Positions 12,853-24,942 of a stretch of DNA of 64,000 nt are shown one piece after another; within the stretch, counting starts at the first letter, position 1, and each line of letters begins with the position of its first letter. This DNA comes from Eucalyptus grandis (Eukaryota; Streptophyta; Magnoliopsida; Myrtales; Myrtaceae): positions 37,400,687-37,464,686 of the forward strand of contig NC_052621.1 of NCBI RefSeq assembly GCF_016545825.1, read 5' to 3'. The notes under the pieces are model-generated. The model was not told the origin of the DNA and made no database searches. It saw only the letters and a program-made list of their open reading frames with translations. The position numbers and the translations under genes are program-made.

Positions 12853-14860
12853 TCAGACAAGATTTGGGGCGCGAATCATAATTATTCCTGAATGAGTTTC
12901 TAAGCAAAAATTCATTTAACGCAAAATTCCTATTTCTAAAATAGAATTTATAAAATTTCTCCCTCCCAGGGAGCGGCGGATGGACAGGCTGGGCCGAACA
13001 GAGGCTAGCAACCGAACGAGGGTGGACAACTAGTGGGTGGCCAATTGATAGAGAGGACAAGCGATAATAAGAGTTGGCCAACTAATGGCCAACTAATAAG
13101 AGTTCTCATTTCTTATTTCTCATTTCAATTTCAAAAATAGAGAAGTAAAAGCGCAAATGATAATCATTATAGCTAGAAATTGATTTTGGTAAAAGAATTA
13201 GATTTTTCTATTTCTATTTTTGGATAAGTTTCTAAGCAAAAATGCGTGCGTGCAGCAGCTAGTGTCCGGCGTTTAGTAATGGTGGCCGACATCTAACAAC
13301 TAGTGTTCGGCGACCGTCATCAACGATGTCCGGGGCATCTAGCGGCAATGTCTGAAAGCCAACAGCAGCTAGGGCGATCGACGGACGGCAATTGGGGAGC
13401 GGTGGTTGGCAGCAGTCAATGGGCAGTGAACAGTGGCAGTTGGCAAGCTAGCAATGGTGGGCAGTAGCAAGTGGTGGTTGAAAAACGACAATTGAGAAGC
13501 AGCACGACGGACGATGGACATCAGCCGACGGCTGACTGCAACATATGGGTAGCCAACTAATAGCAAGGATGAACCTGTGAAGAGTTTTTATTTCTCATTT
13601 TCATTCAAAAATATAAAAGTAAAAAATTATTACTTTTGATTTTTATTCCAAATCTATTTTAGAAATAGAAAAGTGAATTAGTTTTATTAAATGGATTTTT
13701 GTTGCGAAACAAGGTTGGAACAGAAAAATAGTTCTTGAATAAAAATAAAATGGTTATCTTATGCGTCCTAAATATTCCAAACTTATTTCTAAACTAAAAA
13801 TTTATTCCAAAAATAGAAAAATGAAATTACATTACCAAACAAATTTCTATTTCAAAAACAAGTTTGAAATAAAAAAATTATTATGGAACAGAAATAACAT
13901 AGTTTTCATGCATGCCCTTAACATCGTTGTCGTCATCAATTTCCTAAGCCAGCAAAAAATTAGTAACCATTCTGTTTCGAGAAACAATTTTTGAACGGAA
14001 ATAATTTTTTTCTATTTCTTTCTAGGAACAATTTCGAGTATAAGAACGCTCTTAGTAATTGCAAAAAAATTATTCCAAGAATAAAAAATGCGTTGGGTAA
14101 ACTTATATAATTTTGTTATTTCTTTTAATTTTTCAATATTATAATTATATGTTTCCTCTTCTTTTTTTTCCTTCTTCCTCCTTTGTGGCCGATCTCTAGC
14201 CACGGTGGCGGCCGGTGACTAGCTAGGCAAGGTCCGGTGAGCTTGCGGTGCCTCGCCAAGGCACCACGAGGACCGGCGAGCTCGCTAGGCCATTGCAAGG
14301 GCCGGCAAGCTTGCCGAGCCTCGCTGTGCCACCGTGAGACTCGACCTCACTAGATCCGGGCAAGGCCAAACCTCACCGGTGGTCTCGGTGGCCAAGCGAG
14401 CCTCACCTTGGCCAAGCGAGCTCAAGCTCGTCCAAATTTGGTGAGATCGAGCTCGCCCGCCACCGGTGAGGCTCGACCTCAACAAGCCACCACTAGGCGA
14501 TGCCAACTCCGGCGATGGCCCGGCGAGGCATAGACGAGGTCACTAGCCCTCGTCAACCGATCACCGGCCATGGCCGAGGCCGGTGACAAGCCAAAAGGAA
14601 GAAAAAGGAAAGAAAAGAGACGAAGAATAAAGAGAAAAAAACAAAAAAGAGAGAAAAATTGATTCTCATAATTGTTCTCGAAAACAAGAAACTACTTTTT
14701 TCTACTTTTTGTTTCTGTTTCAAATCTGTTCTCGAGAACAAAAGTTTTACCAAATACATTTCTATTCTTTTTTTTGCTCAAAGAATAAAAGAACAGAAAT
14801 TTTTGTTCCGGGGAAGAAACACCTTTTAACAAACAGGCGCTTCTTTTCCTACTTTTTAAG
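12853..14860. mobile_element. Composite transposon debris with GC-rich core
   Basis: AT-rich flanks contain many near-palindromic phrases such as TTGTTCTCGAAAACAAG and repeated TATTTCTA/AAATAGAA motifs. A GC-rich core at about 14195-14585 is made of degenerate GGCCGGCGAGCTTGCC-like units. The right edge carries AACAAACAGGCGC, whose reverse complement resembles the GTTTGG-type ends of the Harbinger-like elements elsewhere in the window. No transposase frame survives. Exact ends and class are uncertain; it may be several nested elements. Confidence 0.5.
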
Positions 14861-14902
14861 TCCTAGATACGATTCTAGGGCATTCTTTGAGGTATGGAAA
14901 GG

Positions 14903-14985
14903 ACGCATGGAAAGCTAAATCTTGCACTGCTCTTTTGTTAATTTTATGTAGTTCACAGGCAGTTGGCAATACAGATTGAGGCTCG
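14903..14985 (+). pseudogene. Relic of an FRS8 5'-leader intron
   Basis: This short stretch matches the FRS8 leader intron at about 24716-24800 and 32932-33015. Shared phrases include GCATGGAAAGCTAA, TCTTGCACTG and AGGCAGTTGGCAA. Together with the block at 12360-12852 it marks a third, almost erased FRS8 locus directly downstream of the intact DnaJ gene. The coding part of that copy is gone. Confidence 0.7.
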
Positions 14986-16436
14986 AGTCATCTGGAAAAT
15001 CTCAACATGTGTATGCCCATTGACAAAAATCATGATCCAACTCCAAGGTACGACGCTAGGGCATTCTTTGAGGTGAATGATATTGCAAGTTATATCGTGG
15101 ATTATGAATATCAAAAGTATCACATATTGATTATTTATGAGGTTTATTTGCTCTTGATATACAGGTGATCTTATCTATTTATTAGTTTAAGCTTTTTAGT
15201 CAAACATTTTAATTTATCGATAGGGCTATGTATATCATATCGTTTATCTATAAGATTTGTATACTCTTTATATAGTGTCTACACCAAAATATGATCAAGT
15301 CGTCAACATGGATGAGCACATAGCTAATGCATGAACACGTTCAATCACATGACTAAAACATAGACGCAGCCAGGCAAGTGATACATTATTGACGACCGTA
15401 GGGATTAATTTTGGATATTAGTAATCGGCATCGGCATACATCAATGACGCATTTGTGTGATCATTATCAATCGGTTATCGATTTATGGTGACGAATGGTT
15501 TACAATTATCTTCAAAAATACTGATGAACGAAGAACGGCAAAACTAACCAGGTTCCAAGAAAGCATAGGGAGACAATTCCAAAACTATTAGGGAACAATA
15601 CCATCGAGGCAATGAAGCAATGGACAGCGCTATTTCTACTCTTTCTGTGACTAAATCCATTTCATTTACACTAAAAAGACAAAATAGCCCTCGGTCATTC
15701 AATGGCAAAGAGATGGCCTTATTCCTTCTTTTTTCTATATTTGCTATTTCTATTTAGCATCTAGTTGCTGTAATTAAGCATTTTAAATAATTTTCTTTTT
15801 AGTTTATTAAAGATTTTTTTAGTATATTCATAGATATTGCTATGACACTCTACAAGCTCCATGTAAAAGTATCTCGGTAATAATAAGAAAAAAAGGATAA
15901 ATCTTTTGATATAGTAAAAAACTTAAAATCTTTTTGATCATTTCTTTTATATAACTTATCTATTGTTTGCCTATCTTATCTTGAAAGCTCACTTCCTTGA
16001 TGAATTTTTCAGTTAATTTCATTAGTCTAAAATGTATATCAAGTATCTTTACTAACTATATTCAGGAATTTATATTTTCCCTTACTATTAGTGAGATATT
16101 TGTGCACATAACGTGTAAAACATTATAAAAATATCTAACAATACACAAAAAAATATTATGCACGATGAGACATCTCGATATCTTTTCATTAACACTTAGG
16201 ATGAATGCGCTAGAAGTCTTAAAGTTGGAAAAAATGACACTAAAAGTATCTTAACTTCTATACGGCACTTATTTTAATGCCAAAATTTTCTGAGAGATGA
16301 CTCTAGTGCTATTGCCACCGATTTATGTGGCCGGCAAATATGACGTGACAAATTTTTCAAATAAGCTATCTGGACGAGGCTTGCCGGTAAAGTGAAGTCA
16401 GCAATTGTTAAACCTAAACGGCATCAATTGGCCATC
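14986..16436. other. Intergenic DNA, no supported gene
   Basis: AT-rich, with no credible reading frame. Phrases near 16230-16390 (TGACACTAAAAGTATC and a GGCCGGCAAATATGACGTG segment) look like the terminal region of a decayed DNA transposon, but I could not pair two ends. Confidence 0.4.
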
Positions 16437-16488
16437 ATTTGCCCTAAATTAACAAATTGGGGCCAAAATCCACTTTGAACCCTAACCC

Positions 16489-16760
16489 TTATTCCTATAG
16501 TTCGTGGAGAAAGTGAACAGGGATGGAATAAGTCCCTTCCGCATTGCGTGGGCTAGAGGTGACGTTGAGATGGAGAGGAAGATTCTGAAGGTGGGTCAGC
16601 CTCAACACCGATGCCTCTTGAAGGGAAGGGACAGAAGAATACCTTCACATTTTGCTGCCGTAATTGGGGAGGTTGGACTGAAAGAATTGCTTTCAGCTTC
16701 GGCCTAAGTCCATAGAAGAAACGACTGCTCAATTTTGTTGTTAAGAAAATGATTGGAGAA
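16489..16760 (+). pseudogene. Ankyrin-repeat protein gene fragment
   Basis: An AG at about 16500 is followed by a frame reading VEKVNRDGISPFRIAWARGD, then a second ankyrin-like unit (GRDRRIPSHFAAVIGEVGLK) ending at a stop at 16705-16707. The pattern (NRDG..P...A...GDVEM...L, then GRD.R.P.H.AA) matches tandem ankyrin repeats of plant ACD6-like membrane proteins. After the stop the next residues look like a shifted continuation. No upstream exon or downstream membrane domain is visible, so this is an isolated broken exon. Confidence 0.7.
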
Positions 16761-16774
16761 GAGAGATATAAAAT

Positions 16775-17010
16775 GCTTAGCGGTGAGAACGCTAGTGTTT
16801 TTAGAGTTGTTAAAGTCACTTATGAACGAGTATTTGGACATAATCACACTTTTCGATTAGAGTTCCTTTTGCCCTAAACGGAAATGTTCACTATGGACAA
16901 AGTGGTCTGTACTCATATATTACATTTATTACAGGTAACTAACTATTAGATGTAGAATTGATTAAAGGACTAAATAATTTGACAAGATATGGAGATACTC
17001 TTGTATGAAA
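16775..17010 (+). pseudogene. Relic of neprosin-gene 3' flanking sequence
   Basis: Homologous to the sequence just downstream of both neprosin genes (about 22894-23095 and 31098-31295). Shared phrases include GTTAAAGTCACTTATGAA, CTTTTGCCCTAAACG and TTACATTTATTACAGG. No neprosin exon is attached. It suggests that a further neprosin copy, or its flank, once lay here next to the ankyrin fragment. Confidence 0.65.
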
Positions 17011-17461
17011 GTTAACTTCATCTATTGAAGGAAATCAAGTCAAACCATTGATATAAGCCTTCTAAGGGAATTGAGATCGTAGCAATGAGTTCGAACTTCG
17101 AATGCCAATCTCGAGCATTGCTTGCAAGTGCAGAATAGCATTAATGACCACTGTCTCCAGTTCAATAGCAAATCATGCCCACAAGAAACATTCTTCATTA
17201 TCTTAACCTAAATTAGACTCCATTCTTTATAACTGATGGCGGTCAATGCAGGACAAACTTTTACCGATGATCAATAGGATGATTTGAATTAACGCATACA
17301 AATGTATATAGGGGACTTCTCTATTTCTCTTTTCCAGAAATTAGCGATTGGGTAATTTGTTTATATTCCCCGTGAGCAATGGGGGCTCCTATAGAATCCA
17401 TAATTGCTCTGGTGGAAGGAAATGACATGTATGAGGACAATTATTGGATACGAGTGCTGTC
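17011..17461. other. Intergenic DNA up to the duplication start
   Basis: No gene seen. The left limit of the duplicated segment lies at the end of this stretch. Sequence before 17462 has no counterpart at the unit A/unit B junction. Confidence 0.5.
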
Positions 17462-17950
17462 CTTGATCGTTCCCTTGATTTTTTCCCGAGAATCCATTGT
17501 AATTTTCTCTTGAATTGGGAATAAGATTTAGGCCATTAATAATTCTTTGCATTCCTTAATCTTCACCCTTAAACATTGTTTGGGTACGAGGAAGGAATTC
17601 AAAGGAATAATATGTTAACAAAATCCCAAATGTGTAAACCTCGTGAACATAGGACCTGCTTTCCTCCTTCCATTTTCCTTCGTTCCGTGGAAATCAATCT
17701 TAGATAAAAGACTGATGATAGATGGCATCATTATGTCAATATAATATATTGGTTATAAATCGATCTATTACAATCCGGAGAATTTCCATTCCTAATTGGA
17801 ATGGAAATCCAACACATCCTCGAGTGGCCTCCATAATATTTCCTAATCTAGTGAAAATTGGCGATGACTGAATTAGAGGATGACTGAATTTTGCTTTAGT
17901 TACATTTCATCTTTAAAGTTTTATGTTTGAGAATATAATTGTGATTTTAA

Positions 17951-18965
17951 GGAAAAATCTCAAATAAGGAGCCAAAATAAGCATATTTTCTCAAATAAGA
18001 ACCCGAAGTGGCTGTTGTCCCAAATAAGGACCCGAAGTGGCTAACAAGTCTTAAATAAGGACCTGAACTTACCGGCCGACCAAAATGTTCACCGGCCGAC
18101 CAAAATGTTCACCGGCCGGCAAAAGTGTGACATTTCCGGTGGCCAGAATATGGGCAATTTTGTCCACAAAAAATATAGATAGAAATTAACAAACCCTAAA
18201 AACTACTCCCCAAACTCTTCACGATTTTTTGACCTAAAAGAAAAACTCTTCATGTTCTTACATTTTTCTTCTTCTGCTCTTCATCTTCTCAATTCTTTGT
18301 CCTCTCTCGCTTGGAGCATGGCAATTTTCTGTTAATGGAACACGAATTGAAACACAACAAGAAACCCCTACCTTCGTTTCTTCACATCTTCTTCTTTTGT
18401 TTTTAGTCTTCGTTTCTTTCCAACAAAGAAGACAAATCTTGAGTAAAGCCACATTTTCGTTATTGAGAGACTCGTGTGTAACACGAGGGCCTTGATTCTT
18501 CATTATCTTTTCCTAGGTTTGGCATACACTTTGATTCACACTACCATTCAACCAAGGTCAGTTTCGTTCAAATTGAGAGAGAGAGAGAGAGGGGGGGGGC
18601 ATGTACCTTTGGAACTCAGGGAGACAAGGATCTTGCTTCATCAACAAAGCATTTGGGTTCTCCAAACGAGAGGGGACAAAGAACGTAAAAGATGAAGAGT
18701 GGAAGAAGAAGAACGTGAAGAGTTTGGGGGGTTTTTTTTTAGGGTTTATTAATTTCTATATATAATTTTTTGGGACAAAATTGCCCATATTTCGGCCACT
18801 GGAAATTTCACACGCTCGCCACCGATGAACATTTTGGCCGGCCGACGGGTTCAGTCCTTATTTGAGACTTATTAGCTACTTCAGTCCTTATTTGGAACAA
18901 CGGTCACTTTAGGTTCTTATTTGAGAAAAGTAGGCTCATTTTGGATCATTATTTGAGATTTTCTC
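17951..18965. mobile_element. Non-autonomous Mutator-like element with 9-bp target-site duplication
   Basis: The 1015-bp insertion is flanked by perfect 9-bp direct repeats TGATTTTAA (17942-17950 and 18966-18974). The empty site is preserved in unit B near 27535. The ends are long imperfect inverted repeats of roughly 320-360 bp (left 17951 to ~18310, right ~18650 to 18965), beginning GGAAAAATCTC and GAGAAAATCTC. A 9-bp duplication and long inverted ends are hallmarks of Mutator superfamily elements. No transposase is present. Confidence 0.88.
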
Positions 18966-19285
18966 TGATTTTAATTATAGAAAATATTTAAAGAATTTTT
19001 TCTTCATCTAATGAACCCATTATTCTAGAAACGAATGATTATACTAAAAATTGTCTATGTTAAACTATTTCTAAATTTTACTTAACAATTTATCCATAAA
19101 TTTGATTGACAACTTAGAAAAGAAAAAGTTCCTTCGAAATTTCTCTGTTCTCAAAACTAATTTTTATGGAAGTATAAACTAACAATTAAAAATTGGAGCC
19201 GCTATTTCCCCTCTTATATGACTAAATGCACTCCATTTTCATTAAAAAGAAAAAAATTACCCTTAATTATTCAATTGCAATTTAA

Positions 19286-20458
<1,173 letters not shown>

Positions 20459-20812
20459 TTAAAGTGGTAGCCCCCAACTTATTTACTTTCCTTCTTCTAT
20501 TAGTTTTTTATACTTGTATGTAGATGTAGTTGCCATAACAAAGAACACGCACAGTTTGTTTTTGTTTATTACGAATATCTCATATATATTAAAAGCATTA
20601 TGTTTTCTCTTTATGTTTAGATTTTATTCCATATAAATTAATTTTGTTGAAAAGAGAGATTTCATAAAGCACGGATCAACATTTCATTTCACAGGCAAAA
20701 AGCTAATCCACACTTACCAAAAAAATAATTATTTTCTTCTTTATGGTAACGGCAATTCACGACAAGCTATCAATGATGATTTCTAGAATCTAGGTTTGAG
20801 TTCTACTGTATG

Positions 20813-20820
20813 TATATAAG
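20813..20820 (+). promoter_or_regulatory. Putative TATA box of neprosin copy A
   Basis: TATATAAG lies 58 bp upstream of the start codon at 20871. The spacing fits a 5' UTR of about 25-30 nt. The same box at the same spacing is kept in copy B (29014-29021). Confidence 0.6.
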
Positions 20821-20870
20821 GCAGAACATTGTCTTGTCTCATCTCCAAAAATTCTCTAGTCTGTTCTACA

Positions 20871-22823
20871 ATGGCAATGGTAAGTCCACGTGCGCATCTT
20901 TCCAAATGGTTGGTTTTGATGATAACTATTATTAGTACGATAAGCAATGGGCGTGCTCGAGCGAGAGTCCTTGGATCAGACGACGTTACAGGTTTCGATA
21001 AGCCTAAAGGAGTGGTAAAAACCATTGAGGTCATTACCTAAACTCTTTCTGTTGCTATTTCACCTTTTTTGTTTCCTTGTAAATATATTATTTTGGCTAA
21101 GATAATGTATGGGTACCTGGTGCAGAGTTACGAAACTCGTGAAGTGATCGATTGTGTTGACATCTACAAGCAACCCGCCTTTGATCATCCGCTTCTCAAG
21201 AATCATACCATACAGGTCATTTTCCTCTCATTTTTGGACCTGTAACTTGCACAGTATTCTGTCCTGTGCCTCCCATGTAAAATTTGCAGTTAGTAGTAAA
21301 AATGAATTAGTGCAACGATGACGATGTAAGTTCCTTAACAATGAGGTCCCTCATAGAGCAATTTAGGAGAAAGTTGTTTCAATATTGCAGGAAGTCTAGG
21401 AAATTCAATTTGTTCTATGTCCGAAGTATTGTTATGCAACCTTAGATATGTTCGCCCACATTATTTAGCAATTGCTGAAGCCGGTATGGCACGTTTAGAT
21501 GAAACCAAGCTCAAATCTGAAAGCGAATGGATCGAGATCTGTGGAAGGTGTGCTCAATCAAGCTTGGCGGAAATATGGTGAATGCCCTGAGGGAACGATC
21601 CCCATCATAAGACCACAAAGCCATACCAATCGTCATGTTATACGGTCGAATCCACACTTGAAGCGGCTTAACAAGAGCCGACTTGGAAAACCATTGGATG
21701 ACCATGAAGTACGTGCAATTACATCACCACAAGACTTATTTGTGGCGTTGATTTTGAGTTGTGTTTTTTGTTTATGCATTGATCCTTAATTTTCACTTCC
21801 TTGAGAGTTTGTTCTATATTGGTCAGTATGCTATAATATTTACCGAGGGCAGCTTCTTGGGAGCTCATGCAACAATTAATGTGTGGAATCCTGTGGTATT
21901 GGATCCAGAAGCCACCTACTCTCAAATTTGGCTCTCAGCAGGGCCCCCAGAGAAGCAGAACACCATAGAGGCCGGATATATGGTAATGACTTAGAATGGT
22001 CTAATCTAAAGACTTTAGGATGATTGGCATTCAAAGCGTGTGCAGATATAGAAGATAAGTGGTTTGTGTTTTTATGATAGGTCCAACCAGCTTCCTTTCC
22101 CAAGGAGGCAAAGACTTTCATATATTGGACCGTAAGTTCTTGACTTTTTTGACCGCTTACAGTTAACCAAACTTTCACAAACATATCCAACATTGACATG
22201 CTTTTCCTGGGTGGACTTTAGAGTGATGGCTATATGAATACTGGATGCTACAATCTCGTGTGCCCTGGATTCGTGCAAACAAGTAACAAGATTGCTCTAG
22301 GCAGTGTGCTTCAACCAGTTTCTACTTATGGTGGACAACAACATCACATTACTATAGACATAGAGAAGGTAATGGAACAATCTTTTAGGTGGGATATTTT
22401 TGAGTCTTCTCTCTTCTAACAAAGATTCTTCAGGATCCAAGTCTCGGACGGTGGTCGCTGCGCATTCAAGATGTGGATGTAGGATACTGGCCCCAAGATC
22501 TCTTCACTTTTCTAAAGGTTGTCCCTGCTGATACAGTTAGCTGGGGCGGAGAGGTAGTGAATTTAGGACAGGATGGTCGTCATACGTCGACGCAAATGGG
22601 GAGCGGCCATTTACCTTCTGAAGGCTTTTTTGGAAAGGCGTCCTTTTTCCGCCATGTTTCAATCGTCGACGGCGGTTCCACTGGGAGAGACCCGGAGAAT
22701 CTCCAGAAGCAAGTGACGAAACCCGGATGTTATGACTTAGTTATCAACGAGGCCGAGCGAAGTCAACTTGGAGTCAATTTCTATTATGGGGGCCCTGGAT
22801 ATTCAGCTCAGTGTGAAAAATAG
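20871..22823 (+). CDS. Neprosin-domain secreted glutamic peptidase, copy A
   Basis: Exons: 20871-21029, 21126-21215, 21499-21708, 21827-21982, 22081-22131, 22222-22368, 22434-22823. All joins keep frame and give 400 aa. The N-terminus has a basic start and a hydrophobic core (WLVLMITIISTIS), a likely signal peptide ending near residue 30. Next comes the neprosin activation-peptide region with DCVDIYKQPAFDHPLL. The C-terminal neprosin domain (former DUF239) has GAHATINVWNP, SQIWL, TGCYNL and WGGEVVN. Catalytic glutamates known in Nepenthes neprosin would correspond to Glu181 (before SQIWL) and Glu311 (in WGGE). Family knowledge: a secreted proline-preferring glutamic endopeptidase made as a zymogen. 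The substrate here is unknown. The start is the ATG after the conserved TATA box. The exon 1 donor (GTCATT) is weak but gives the family-typical KTIE-SYET junction. Confidence 0.88.
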
Positions 22824-23114
22824 TGAACATACAGTAAGATGCTTTCCTATTTTTCGGTACCCTAATAAAATTGACTCTGTCAAATGTTTAGCAACGAGCA
22901 CACCGATGCTTTTGAAGCTGTTAAAGTCACTTATGAAACTTTATCACATTTTTCTATTACAGCTCCTTTTGCCCTAAACGCAAGTGTTTATTATGGACGA
23001 GATGTTGTCTTTACTTTAAATATTATATTTACTGCAGGCAATTAGCCATTAGATGAAAAATTGATTAAAATGCGGAAAAATCTAACAAGACATGGCGATA
23101 GTATTTTCCTTGCT
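22824..23114 (+). other. Neprosin copy A 3' flank
   Basis: Non-coding sequence following the stop codon. It is nearly identical to the flank of copy B and related to the relic at 16775-17010. It probably includes the 3' UTR. Confidence 0.55.
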
Positions 23115-24060
23115 GTACGTGCCCTTGTGGCTTCCGGAAACTTGACCATTGCATGGAACATTGTGATCCAATTGCTCTATTGATATCTATCTTATTTGTG
23201 TTTTCCTGTGCAGCCATCCTTAGAATTAGAAGTTGATCAGATAACTACTTTTTAAAATGCTCGTAAGTGAAGGACACATCCTTCACAAGGGTATAATTAA
23301 TAGGAAAATTGATGTTGATCCGCTTTTCTTTCTCTTTTCCTTGTCTCGCTAGACAATGGGATATAAAGTAAATTTCTACGTAATAACTCGCGTTTCCAAA
23401 GTTATGGCGTGACTCTACAATTTTTTGAGACCATATTCCCCCAAAGCAAATGCAAATGCAACTGCAAATGCTTCCAAATTTTCCCTCTCTTCTTTTTAGA
23501 TTACAATGGCACCTAGCTTTGAAAGAAGGTGGACACATTTGTGGATCATAATTTTCGATTAAATGTGAGTTTGAGTGTCTGAATCATTGATCTCACATAT
23601 AAGTCGATAAGTCAATCCATCAATAAATGCAAATTTTCTTCTTTTGATTAGTTTATTAGTGTTCTAAAACGAGGGTCTTTTCCTGCTAATGATAAGATAT
23701 GAATAAATTTCTTCTTGCTTCATTTTTGGAACATACGGTTTCGTACAAAAAGGTAATATAATTCTTCGTCAGGTTTAATTTCTTCAAACACAGGATTTGT
23801 GCTCTTTCAAAAAACTAAATTTGCTACTGCAGAAAATAACGGAGAGATATACTAATTCTGGACAACAATCCTCACCAAGGGTGTGATTTACCTATTGTTG
23901 AAATGTCTAACTTAAATCGACGTATTACCAATTTAAACAAAAGATTTCTGCTTATAGCTTCGGCCCAAAAAGCACACACACAGGGGAAAAAAGCAAAAAA
24001 GCAAAAATAAAATAAATGAATAAATAAAAGTACCACAGCTGCGGATAATAGAAAAATTAC
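23115..24060 (+). pseudogene. Chimeric DnaJ-locus fragment (unit A)
   Basis: The left part (about 23115-23435) matches DnaJ intron 4 and the first ~37 nt of exon 5 (about 6249-6600). Shared phrases include TTGACCATTGC, ACAAGGGTATAATTAATAGG and GAGACCATATT. At about 23436 it jumps to the region downstream of the DnaJ gene (about 12360-12850). Exons 5-11 are therefore deleted in this copy. It has no coding capacity, and its right part supplies the FRS8 upstream region. Confidence 0.85.
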
Positions 24061-24323
24061 TTTAGACGATACCTGATTTCGTCGTCGTCGTCGTAAATAT
24101 CCTAAATCTAAACGTATATTTGTCTGCCGCGGAAAATTCCACGTCAGCTCCCGCAACTTCTCTTCCGACTTTTTTCAGTCCTAGACCTCTGCTCTCCGTC
24201 CAACAACCTCTCTCCGGCGCCGGCGATGTTTCCGGCGAGACCGACACCGGGCGCCCGCGGCGTGCGGCGGCGGAATCCGGCGGCCGAATCGTGGGCTCGG
24301 CGAACCTTTGCGTCGTCTTCGAG

Positions 24324-24940
24324 GTAATCATGCTCTTTAACTTCATTCAGCGATCGCCCGTTAATTTCGACGGAATTGAAGCGCGAAGCTTTGGCGAATT
24401 GCGTTCGCGTGCGTCTGCTTGCTAAGCCACGAGTGGGTTAACTGATTAGTCTCGCCTGTAATGATGATGAACCGGAGAAGACTCGCTTTCCCCCTCGGAT
24501 TGAAGAAGGAAGGGGTTCGTACCATATATGCATCGCTGATTCGGATCAATTGAATCATCAGTCCTGCCTGTTCAAATGATACCTCGAATTGGTGGTGCGT
24601 ATTAGGTTTTTATTTGGGTTTGATTGGTTATCCATGCAAAGCTTATTTTTCCTGGAAGTGAAGGTAATGGAGATTGGTCAACGGTCACCACCCTCTGCTT
24701 TTTGCTCAGAGGAGGCATATCGAAAGCTAAATCTTGCACTGGTCTTTTGTTAAATTTTATGTGGTTTATAGGCAGTTGGCAACATCAGATCGATGATGTT
24801 GACGGGTTTCCAAGGGTTGATGGCTTTATAGGCAGTTGGCAACATCGGCACTGATCTTTTGTTAATTTTGTTATGTTGACGGGTTTCTAAAGTTTGCATC
24901 TTTTTATGTGATTGTTTCGCCAGCTCCCGCCTCTTTGTAG
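24324..24940 (+). other. Intron in the FRS8 copy A 5' leader
   Basis: The donor TTCGAG/GTAATC and acceptor TTTGTAG lie 2 nt upstream of the FRS8 start codon. The same intron is at 32546-33162 in copy B. FRS6 has a leader intron whose acceptor directly abuts its ATG, so this looks like an inherited feature of the FRS6/FRS8 lineage. Confidence 0.65.
24765..24850 (+). repeat. 60-bp tandem repeat in the FRS8 leader intron
   Basis: TTTATAGGCAGTTGGCAACA occurs at 24765 and again 60 bp later at 24825. Both copies are kept in unit B (32987 and 33047). Only one is visible in the relic at 14903-14985, so the repeat may have arisen after that copy split off. Confidence 0.75.
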
Positions 24941-24942
24941 AG

